In this document: one piece after another, positions 34,777 to 46,100 of the stretch
Layout of the letters: each line of letters opens with the position of its first letter
Numbering within the stretch: the stretch's first letter is position 1
Translations under genes and position numbers: made by a program
Notes under the pieces: generated by a model
Database searches by the model: none
What the model was told of the DNA's origin: nothing
Seen by the model: the letters and a program-made list of their open reading frames with translations, nothing else
Origin: Anaeramoeba flamelloides
Taxonomy: Eukaryota > Metamonada > Anaeramoebidae
Reading direction: 5' to 3'
DNA length: 64,000 nucleotides
Assembly: GCA_027625915.1 (NCBI GenBank)
Contig: JANTQA010000012.1
Span: 8,268,501-8,332,500 of the forward strand

Positions 34777-35754
34777 ATAAAATTGACGCTTAATTTTTTA
34801 TAATTTGCCTTTGATTTCTTTTTCTTTTTCTTTTTCTTTTTCTTTTTGATACTTTATATGTTTTAAGAACATAATTTAAAAGATTTAAATAAATATTAAT
34901 CAAAAAAAAGTTTATTGATGAGTTTTTTTATCATTATAATAAAATTGAAAGAATTTTTATTATATTATTATAAAAAACAATAGGGATATTTAATATCAAC
35001 TAAATTCTATAAAATTTTGTACTCATTTAAAACAGTTTAAAGAATAATAATATCAAAATGAATAAGAAATTTAGAAAAATTTGTTATTTTTATCCCTTTT
35101 TTTTCATTATTTCTATTTTTTTTTTCATCGCTTTTTTCAAATCATACAAAGAGTTTTATTTAGTATTTTTTTTTTTTTTTTTAAAATGATCAGTTTTTTA
35201 TTAGAATGAAGAGTATTTATATAAAATAACAGTATTAAATTATCCAATTTTTTTTTTTTTTTAATTCATTTGTTAAAACAATAATTGTTGTTGAAAACTC
35301 CACTATCTTAATTCCACACTTATTTATTCTACTCTTTTCATTATAATGGACCAGTCAATTTTTCAATTTCTTTTTATTTTTTAAATAATTTATATAAAAA
35401 TGGTTACATATAAAAACATTAATATTGGGTAACTTACATAATTTAATATTATGTTTGGATACAATATATAAAAAAAAAATAATTTTTTTTTATTATAATT
35501 TAAGGTATAAGTTTTAAATTCCTCTTTTTTAAGGAAAATATTTATTATTAATTTTTGATTTCCTAGAAAAGGAAGTAATATAATATTATTTATCATTGTA
35601 TTTGCCAGAATTAAGAAGATTTAACTTATATTTATATTTTTCATATATTCCTTTGATTTCAGGAAAAGTATTATTGTTTTTTTCTAAATTTTCGAAATTA
35701 AAAGAAAATCTCTTGAATTTCAAATCTAAATAAAACTTGAAAAAAAATGATGTT
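34777..35754. other. Intergenic, no gene seen
   Basis: Extremely A/T-rich with homopolymer runs and a (CTTTTT)n tract just after the stop at about 34818-34846; no gene or repeat match. Confidence 0.5.
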
Positions 35755-36640
35755 AGATTTTCTTGAGTTTTCTTTTTGTTAGAAAAATTAATATATTTTC
35801 CTTAGTTTTTTTTTTACTTTTTGAAATAAACCGAAAATTTTTTAAAATTTTCTGTTCATTTCAAAAATTAAAAAAAAACCAGAACACTTCACAGAATAAA
35901 CAAAAAAAATCAATTTATAATACCTTTAACTCTACCATAATTTAAGATAATTGAGAAAAATCAATGATTTTTTTTCGAATTATTTTGAATTTTGATAAAT
36001 CGTAGTTAGGTTTTTATTTAATTCCAGTAATAAAAAGAAAATTTAAGAAATTTTAATTTTTATTATTTGTTTTTAAATAAATAAAAAATCATTGTTAGCT
36101 TTACGACAATTTAAAATAAATGGGTATAATCTTTGATTTTTCTCTATTCTGTTGAATTCTGGAAAAACTAAAATAGGCTTTCTTGATTTTTCTGTTTATT
36201 TGTAGATTAAATGGCTTTTATAGATAAACCATTAAAAATTAAAAAAAAAAATTCTTTTAGTTTTTCCAGAATTTAAAATAAGTGGGTAAAATCCGAAAAT
36301 TTCATCTATAATTCTCATACGGGAAAACATAGACACTTGAAGACACATTATTACACCAACAATGACCTAAACTAAAATTTAGAAAGTGTAAAAAATATTC
36401 AAACTTAGTTTTATTATCATCTCATACTAATAATGATAAATATTGAGAGTGTCTGTCAAGTGCCTAGCTTTTCTTGAGGTTTTCTGTTTTATTAGTAAAA
36501 TCTATCGTTTTTACAAATAAACATAAAAACAAGAAAATCTAACGGCGGTTTTCCAGGATTCAAAAGAATTGAGTAAAATCTTTGATTTTTCTCTATCCTT
36601 ATAAATACTGGAATTCCTAAAGGAAAATTAAAGAAAAATT
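35755..36640. repeat. Compound decamer/nested-hairpin repeat cluster (locus 3)
   Basis: Type C around type B at 35755-35915; type A-like stems at 35925-36000, 36100-36175 and 36540-36612; decamer-like units at 36437-36468 (GAGAGTGTCTGTCAAGTGCC) followed by a type C stem at 36468-36545. The 36427-36480 segment matches 28277-28310. Confidence 0.75.
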
Positions 36641-36975
36641 ATTTTTTCCAATTTAAAATAACAAATAATTCTTTTATAGTCCAAATGATTGGTGTACTAT
36701 TTGAAATATATTCATCAGATTTAAAATACTTTTAAAGTATAATAAAATGACCTCTTATTTGTGAACAAAAAAGTTTTTAAATTTTTTTCTATTATATTGA
36801 AAAAAATATTACTGGAAAATAGGATTTTCCAACTTAAATAGTAAAATATCTTTAAAAATATTTACCAATCAAAGATCTTTTATTAACAAATAGTGTTTAT
36901 TCTAATAAAATTATTAAAAACTGTAAAATTAGCAAATATTTATTTTTTTTTTGGAAAATTTTTTTCATGATTGTC

Positions 36976-36999
36976 GTGAGTCACAATATTTGAAAAAGA

Positions 37000-37044
<45 letters not shown>

Positions 37045-37057
37045 TCTTTTTCAAATA
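36976..37057. repeat. Palindrome around a (TA)n tract
   Basis: TATTTGAAAAAGAGT, then about twenty TA units, then ACTCTTTTTCAAATA. The left arm plus its GTGAGTCACAA extension recurs in inverted orientation at 46645-46672 (28 identical bases), so this is the end of a dispersed element. Confidence 0.8.
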
Positions 37058-37767
37058 AAAGGTAACAAAAAGATTCAATAATTATTCATAATTGAATCAA
37101 ATTAATTATAGTATCATTCTAAAATCTAAGAAACGCTTTAAAAAATAAAAAACACCCAACTAAATCTTTAAAACTCATTAAAACAAAACAATAAAAATTA
37201 AAATTAAATATTTTAAAAATTGGTGTACCCTTTTATTTGAAATGAGAATTCTCGTTTTGTAAAGTGTAAATATATATATTTATATATAATATCAATAAAA
37301 ACCTTTGATCAAGGTGAATTGGGAAAAAGTTCTTAAAATTTTATTGATAATTCTTTACACATAAAATTTTTATTCTTGAAAGTATCATTTTCAAGATAAA
37401 GCCTCAATTCGTCTGTGTATTTTGTTTTTGGAATGTTTTTTCTTTATTTCTCATTTCTTTGTCACATGTATCAATCCAATAATGGTCTTTCGTAATTCCT
37501 ATATCTAGCTCATTTGAAATCAAAATCTATTTTCATTAATACACTGTAGATTATTTCCAAATTGGTTGTATTCTTATCTTGCTTTTTAATTTTACAACTG
37601 TTCAATAAATAAAAAAACAAAAACTGAAAAAATGAAAAAATGAATAATTAAAATGAAAATTACCAATAAGTAATTATCTTATTAAAAATCAAATTCGATT
37701 GTATTAGCGATTTTGGAGGTGTGCTCTTTTTTTTGAAAAGGAGTTTATATTTATATATATATATATA

Positions 37768-38291
37768 AACTAGATTCCAAAAATTTGGACACAGTTTAAA
37801 CGGTTGAAAGAACATCATTACTGTACTTTAAATTTAATTTGAAAAGAATTTTGATTTTACAAACAATTTCATTTTTTGTCTTTTTTTGTTTTCATTTCCT
37901 TTTTTCAAGTTACGTAATCTTTTTCTTTAGATTTGAAAATTTTTTTTCAATGGTTGATAGAAGGTTAGTGTTGAGTTTGTTAAATTGGAAAATAACATAC
38001 AATTGGTAGATAATATCTTTTCGTTTGATCGATCAACAATTGTTGGTGAAATTTCAACAAATTTACTAATACATTTTTTGTTCAGCTCGTTTCATTATTT
38101 TGGACAAACCTGTTTTTATTTTTGAGTTTTAAATTTTTTTCTTTTATTTGGATGAAAATGATTACTTATTAAAACATTAATACTGGGTAACTTAAAAGTT
38201 TTTTTATTCTAGGTTTGGAAAAGTAGAATAAATTGGGTTTTTTTTTGCCTATTTTTGATTTTGGGTCTGTCCAAATTTTTGGAACGGGGTT
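37768..38291. mobile_element. Tc1-like MITE family W, copy 2
   Basis: 524 bp flanked by TA; ends AACTAGATTCCAAAAATTTG and AAATTTTTGGAACGGGGTT. Closely similar to 63462-63991. No coding. Confidence 0.9.
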
Positions 38292-38632
38292 TATATATGA
38301 AATCAGTTTCTGTAAACTCAAATCTTTCTTATCTATATAATAGTTTGTTGTGTAAAACTACCGCAAAGAATAGAATTATTAATCCATCATAGAAATTTCT
38401 ATCCTTAAAAATATGAAGAACTTTTTGTTTATCATTCTTGACCTTTTTGAAGTTGAATTAAAAAATTCAATGTTTAAACCAAAGGATAAGTAACAAAATG
38501 CAGGTAAGTTTAAAGATTTAATGTTACTAAAAAAAAAAAAAAAGAAAGAAATATATAAATACACATATAATGAGTTACTGAATTCTACAAATTAGAAGTG
38601 TTAGTAATTTTTTTTTTTTTTTTGAATATAAA

Positions 38633-38765
38633 AAAAAAGAGTATAATCAAAGATTTCACTCTATTTTTTGAATTTTGGAAAACAGCCGTTATATTTTTTT
38701 TTTAATTTTAGAAATAAAAAGAAAATTTCTTCAATTTTCATTTTATTTCATAAATTAAAAAAAAA
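38633..38765. repeat. Hairpin modules of the compound repeat (locus 4)
   Basis: One type A-like stem (AATCAAAGATTT tip) followed by a type B stem TTTTTTTTAATTTTAGAAATA with mirror TATTTCATAAATTAAAAAAA, ending AGCTAGG. Confidence 0.65.
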
Positions 38766-39446
38766 AGCTAGGCCCTGTTAAAAGTAAAAAATGATTTTCA
38801 TTATTTTGCGGTGATTTTGAAAGATAAATGAGAATAATTTTCAATTCCCTTCTTGAAAATGTGACACAATTTACAACTTACTTCTTTGGGAACTCTTTTT
38901 ATAAAAGAAAATTATGAAAAAGGTAGTGAAAATTTTTCCCCAATTATAATTCAAAAACCAGTAATGAAAAATTATTTCGTATCAGGTTATTACTAATTTG
39001 GAAAGGAGAAATGATCAAAATCTAATAAAGATTTGAAAAAAAAAGGAAGAATTAAATACCGACTATCTAACAATCCAAAGTTTTTGAGAACACATAATTT
39101 TGTTAAACCCGATTTTTTACAAGATCTGAAATAGTAAAAAATATTGTGTTAAGTCTAAGTCCATGTTATTTAATTAATACTTTGAGGAATTATTCTTTTT
39201 ATCAAAATTTGTTTGAAAAGGTAACTCTCATCTTATACTATTAATTGCAAAATAAAAAGATCAAAAATTTCATTCAGCACTTCCCAAAAATCCCATCTCA
39301 AGAATTAAAATCAATCACCAAAGCCCCCAATACCATAAGGGGATCTTAATAATTTAAGCTGAACTTGTTGAGGAAATTAAAAAATTGAAATTTTCCATGA
39401 TTTATTTAATTTTTTTTTTATTTTTTCTTGGATCAATTTTTTGTTA

Positions 39447-39913
39447 ACTGTTGAGAGAAAAATGTTTGACACAGAAAAATGGTTGGTAACCATTTTTAAT
39501 TGGAAACATTAGTAAAATTGAAAATCAAATCCTATTGGTAACTAGGCGACTTTTAGATAAATCCAGGTTTAAAGGTTTTACAAGTTCATTAATCTGTGGT
39601 TTGTTTAGAAAACTCATTTGAATGGTTGATAACTAAAGTAGATCATGCTATTTTAACAAAAATCCAAGTTCTAGTAAAGTTTACTATTAATTCTGAAAAT
39701 GGTAATTTTTAAACTTGCTTTAGATTATAAAAGTTAAGGTTTTGAAAAAGTAGAATTACATTAATTGTTATTCTAATAAGTAGATTATTGTTATTTTATT
39801 TAATTATTTCAGAAGAGATTGAAATTAAAAATCATTTTCAGGTTCTATTAATGTTCCAAAATTAAAAAAGCTGTCCAATCATTTTTCTGTGTACAACATT
39901 TTTCTCTCAACAG
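39447..39913. mobile_element. TIR element of 467 bp
   Basis: About 40-bp terminal inverted repeats: ACTGTTGAGAGAAAAATGTT plus ACACAGAAAAATG at the left, mirrored at 39875-39913. Bounded by TA-like bases. No coding; lies about 215 bp upstream of the ankyrin-BTB start codon. Confidence 0.75.
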
Positions 39914-40128
39914 TAAATTGAATGAAAATTTTGTTACTTTTATTTTGAGACAAATAATATTCAACAAATCTTCAAGGTTGAAAACCTAGTTTATAATAAC
40001 GAGCTTAAAGGTGAAATAGAAACTTTTTAATTTCATTTCCAAATGAATCATTTTTTAAAAAAAGACAGAACCCAAATTCAGTTTTCTTAACTTTTTGCTC
40101 TTTTCTGATTTTATCTTCTTCTTTTTCA

Positions 40129-43100
40129 ATGTCCAAAATTTTAAAAGAAAACAACCCTGACAAAATCAAAGAATATTTGACCAAGGCTTCTGATAAGGAA
40201 AAAAATGAACTATTGCTGCTATCAATAAAGAGACGGAAAAGCTTGGAAATTGTAAAACTGATTCTTGAAGGAGGTGCTAATCCAAATTATGAAGATGTAA
40301 ATATTCACCTTTTGTTCAATCAAAAAAAACAAAAATAAAACCGATGGACTTGGCTTTGCTTCCCTTTTAACAATTAACCTTTTGTTTGTTTCCTTTCTTT
40401 GCAATTTATTATAATAAAAAAAAAACAAAAAAATCCTTCTCAATAGAAAAAACATCGAAGTGCCTTACAGTACCTTGCTTTAATAAATAATGACACTGAA
40501 GTGTTGGCCACCCTTTTAGATTTTGGCGCAGATCCAAACTGTAATTACGGTGGTGTTTCACCAATCTTTCTTAACCTGAATGGAAAAAAAGTAGACAAAA
40601 ATGTTATTGATGTACTTTTAAAGAATGGAGCAGATGTGAATTACCATAAAGTAAAAATTTTTTTCTTGGTTGAATTCTGTTTTTCTTTTTGTGGCTATTA
40701 AAATTTAAATGTATAGTAGTGAAAAAAATACCAGAAAAGAAAATAATACCAGATAAGATTTTTAATTGTAGATATTGGTAAAATTTTTTTGTAATTTCAT
40801 TTATTTTTAATCAGATCCTTTTTATAAATAACCAAATTGTTTTATGAGCCTATTAATAAACCTACCTAAAGTTCATTAAAGTAGGCTTTCTCTCCAATAC
40901 TCAAGTATTTTTTTGATTGCTTAAGTAGATCAACTTTTTTTGAACAATAATCGAAGTTTCATTGAGGTTTTTCGAGAGTTTGGAAAATGATGATTTTTAT
41001 TCTTGTTTTTTGATTGATTGAATGATTTTTTGAACACGTGTATTTTAATTAATCATTATTCTAATAACTGGGTGAGTTATAATTTTAAAAAGTTTGGTTC
41101 TTAAAAAAAGGATTTGATTTTTAATAAATGAAATTACACAAAAATTTTACTAATATTCACAATTAAAAATCTTGTCAGGGATTTTTTTCACTACTTTAAA
41201 AGAAATTTGAACTCTTTACAATTTTACTTCCAAAATACATGAGGCTCAACTAAACTCTCCAAGAAAAACTTCAAATCTCTAAAAGCTAACATACCTGTAT
41301 ATTAATTTCAAAGTGTAAAACAATAAAAATTTGATCTCAAAGTTCTATATACTGATAAATTCTAATATTTTTCAATAAATTTTTAGTTCAATTTCCATTT
41401 TTATAAATCTTGAAATTTTTCTTATCAAACAGTCCAGGAATAAGAAGATTTTGAAGAACAACTAATTTTATAGAGTTTCCTAACACTTGACTTCATAAAA
41501 TGCTTTATTCAAAGCTTGAGCATAATAATTTCAAAAAGGAAAATCAAGTAAAAATTTCAAAAGATAAATTGCAATTGATCAGTAAGAAAGAGAAATAAAA
41601 TCTCGAAAAATTTTATTCTTATTGATTTCAAATTGATTTTAAGAAGATCTTTTGTGTTTTTTCAACTAAACCCCAATTCAATATTTTGAACACACCAAAA
41701 TTCAATCTTTGAAAAAAAAATCTTATTTAATCAATTCTAGAATAAATGCCAAATTAGAACCATTCACTAATTAAAATGCTAACAATTATTTATAAATTAC
41801 AATACTCACAAAATAAAAAATAAATAATTCTCAATACTAAAAAATCAAGAATGTGTACAAAATTTTGGAGAGAGCAAAACAAATAAAATGAATTGTTAAA
41901 TTTGTTGAAAGTCTATTAGGATTATTGATTGATCAAAGGCCAATTAGAGATCATTAACTAATTGTATTTTTGTTCTTCTAAACTCAATTCCAAAAAATGG
42001 GACACACAAAAAAATTATACTAATAAAAATATACATCAATATACATAATACTTAAACACTAAAATAATAAATTTACCGAAAATATTTAATTAATACTATT
42101 TATATATTTTATAGTCAATTTAAAATTCAATTCAAAAAATAAAATTGAAAAAATAAAAAAAAGTGTGCCCCTATTTTTGGAACACGGTTACCAAAAAATT
42201 CATTTTTATTGAAAGAAAAATTAATAAAAACTATTAATAGATTCAGCCTGTCTTTTGATAACTAAATCTATCCTTTTATATCTATATATATATAGTTTAC
42301 TAATTTTCTAAGGTTTCCCAACTCAAAGTATTTCATACATTAGTGAAAATTTTAATAAATTCTTCTTCGTTTTTAGCATTACAATTTTTCAATTTAGTAT
42401 CCATAATTGACCGGTAATTCTCAATTGGATTTAAATCTGGGGAATTGGGAGATTCAAGCGTCCAGAACATTACACCCCCGTTTTAAGTAATTTTGAGTTT
42501 TTTGAAGTATGTGGACAAGCTCCATCCTTTTGGAAAATCCATTCCAACTCACCATATTCTGAATTAAACGAGTTGAATTACATTTGATTTTTTGATAATA
42601 TCTTTAATAATACATTCAAAATTCACACTTCCGTTAATGATAATAAGGTCTGTTTGTATGGAATGTGCTATAGCACCCTGTATCATCGTTTTTTTTTTAT
42701 TTTTTTTTTTCTTGATAAAAAAAGAATCTTTTTTCTTTTAGAGAAAAAAAAATTTTTCTTGTGATCAGAATCAAAATTTTTAAATTTCATTTTAAAGTGA
42801 TTTTGAGATTTACAAAAAGTTTTGAAAAAAAAAGAATACAAAAAAAATCAAAAATCAAAAAATAATTAAAAAAAAATGATTAATAATTAACTTTAAAATT
42901 ATTTCTATTGGTTGTTAAAATCTAACATTTCTATTTAAGAGTCAAATATCACTTTTCTTGGAATTAAATTGATTTTGAAGGTGTACCCCAATTTTTGGAA
43001 TTGAGTTTATTTTGAACAACTCAACTTTAACCTAATATCAATGTTCCAAAAATATATTTTTATCCAACGAAACATTTTAGGTAATTCAAAAAAATGAAAA

Positions 43101-46100
43101 AGAAAACAAAAAACTAAAAGATGAAAAAATGATTTTGCTATTTTTAAAAAAATCAAAATTATCTCAAATTTGAAAGAAATTATAATATTAAGATTCTATG
43201 AACTGTTTTAGTTGTATGGAAAATTTTGAATTTTCATTTACTGTCAAATCTAAAACCCGGAAATTTCTGAAACCCGGTAATTCCATTTTTCTGATCAATT
43301 GTAAATATTAGTAAAATGTCAAAAATATACTCCCATTTTACCGACAAATAATCCAATTACCCAGCGACTTATAACCGTTCCAATTGGGATATTGGTTAAA
43401 TATTCTGAATCCAACATTTTTAACTCTTTGGTGAATTCAGAAATCAAAAAAATCCAAAATTTGTAAAATTAATTGAGAACATGACTGAAAATTGAAAATC
43501 CACTTTTGATTTTAAATTTTGAAATAAAAAACATTTTCATACTTTTAAAATATTTGAAAGTATTTGAATTTGAGAGGGGTGTTTGATTATTGTAAATTTT
43601 CATTAAATTATGAAAACCATTTTGTAAAAAAATAAATCCTCTAAGGTTCTCAATAGAAATTTAAAATTTTGAAAAAATTATTAAAAGAAAGATATAAAGT
43701 AAATACAACTCTTATTTCATAAATGCAACACAAAAATAATTCTTATATAGATGATTTCTAATAAATTTAGAATTTATCTAAAGGGATCATCGCAATAAAT
43801 TTGATTTTCAATTTTCAGTCATGTTCTCAATTAATTTTACAAATTTTGGATTTTTTTGATTTCTGAATTCACCAAAGAGTTAAAAATGTTGGATTCAGAA
43901 TATTTAACCAATATCCCAATTGGAACGGTTATAAGTCGCTGGGTAATTGGATTATTTGTCGGTAAAATGGGAGTATATTTTTGACATTTTACTAATATTT
44001 ACAATTGATCAGAAAAATGGAATTACCGGGTTTCAGAAATTTCCGGGTTTTAGATTTGACGGTTATGAATTGTTTAGAAAAATTCAGGAAATTAAATCAA
44101 AAATTTTCATTTATTAATTGGAAAATGCCAGTATTAATTTCAATGAGGATAAAAATTTCATCTTCAAGTCCAAGTTTTTACCTTTTTATTTACCATTGAA
44201 AACCAAAGCTAATGAACTAATTTTTGATATTGTAAAATCGCTATTTCTTTAAATACACAGAAGAGAAATTGAATTTATTACTTTAATTAAAACAAGTGTC
44301 TATCCAAAGTAAAAAAAAATTAAGAATAAATTTTTTTCACTATTAAAATCCAAATACCAGTAAAGAAGATCAGATAATTTTGTCAAGTATCCTATTGCTG
44401 AAAACCAAAATAAATAACAAACAAAACCAGAAATGAATTTACAGTAATACAATATTTTTTAGCTTTTTTTAAATTTTGATTAAAAATTAGGTACAAATGC
44501 AAAAATATTCAAGATTCTCACAAATGTTTCTTGAAATTTTTGGTTTGTTTATCTAGTGTCGTGTAAGTAACCCTTATTTTTAGCTTTAACACGAAATTAA
44601 ACCACCATTAAAATATTGACCTAATTGGAATATATAAAAGAAACAAGTAAATAGGTTTATAACAACATACGAACAAGAAACAGCCTTCTTTAAAAAATTT
44701 TTGAAAAAAGAATTATAAGAACTTGAAAGATTAAATTCCAGTTTTTTTGAACACAAAATGATGAAAAAGGAGATTGTTTTCATTTTACAAAAAAATGATT
44801 AAATTTGACAAAATTTGCAGAATCTGACTGAAATCTATGACATAAAATCGATTAATATTTTTTAACCATTTACAACAATTCAAGTTCTAAAGTCAAAATT
44901 TGGTAAAAATTCAAACCTTGTATATACATAAATCCATATGTTCAAATACATTGGCCTTAAAGAAAAAAAAACAGTGACGAAATTTGGGGTACTTGTTATA
45001 TTTTGTCAACACGGGTTATTTAAACTGCTTTATATTCCAAAAATGACATATTAAATATCCAAAAAAAGAAAATTTCCAATCAAACTTAATAAAATACTTC
45101 AAAATAAAATTCAAATCTTTTAACCATTACTTTATTATCTCTTCTCACAAAATGAATATTTTTATATTTTGATATTTCTAAAAAAATCTGTAAAATTTTA
45201 AAGTTAATCAATCTAACAAATTAATTTCTTTGTTTTTTTTCTACTTTTAAACAAATTTTAAATCAATATTTTTTTTTTTAAAAATAATGATTATTTTATT
45301 TTTGTTTTTACAAACAATAGGTCGGAAAGAATTATGTAGAAATATTATTGAAAAAAAAAATCATTCAATATGAAATTGTTGATATTTTTCTAAAGTATGG
45401 AATTAAAATGGATTCTGAAAACGTAAAATTTTCATTTTATAATATTTTTTAAAAGAATAATAAAATCAACATAGACCTATTAACAAAATCAAACAAATAA
45501 AATAATAATAATAATAAAACAAAAAAATATTCTTTTGAATATTATTTTCTTTGTGATCAATATTATCTTTTTAATCTATATAAAGAAAACATCTTCTCCA
45601 TTAACTTTTATTTGTAAAAGACCATATTTTCCAATTGATACCATCAAAAAAATTTATGAAAACTGCACAAATAAGAATATTACTGATACAAAGGGTAACA
45701 CGATACTACATTTGGCTACAAATTCATCAATGAGAAATTTCGAATTAATGAAATTTTTATTAGAAAATAAAAACAATCCAAATGTGAAAAATGTAATATT
45801 ACATTTTAAAAACAACAAATAAAAATTAATTATAAATTTTAATGATTTCCAAAAAATTTGAAAAAAAAAAAAATAAAAATTCAAATAAATAAACAAATTT
45901 AGCACACTGGATATACACCATTTCATTTATTATGTAAACAAAAGAATATAACAATGGAAGAAATTAAATTATTTTTAAAATTTAATACTGATATTAATTT
46001 ACAATCTGTAAGTTCTTAATATTTTATTAAATTTATTTTTTTTTTTATTATTTTTTTTTTAAAATTTCAATATTTTAATAATTCTTACATTTATTGATTA

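Larger units (their letters stand above)
38292..40128. other. Intergenic with repeat fragments
   Basis: No gene. Holds hairpin modules of the compound repeat (about 38633-38765), a copy of the 168-bp segment seen at 13777-13944 (about 38868-38990), and the TIR element at 39447. The last 200 bases lead into the ankyrin gene and contain a pyrimidine-rich tract just before its ATG. Confidence 0.55.

Noticed and set aside
44005-44199. Plus-strand frame of 64 codons
   Set aside because: It begins within the right arm of the 258-bp inverted repeat and has no recognisable domain.
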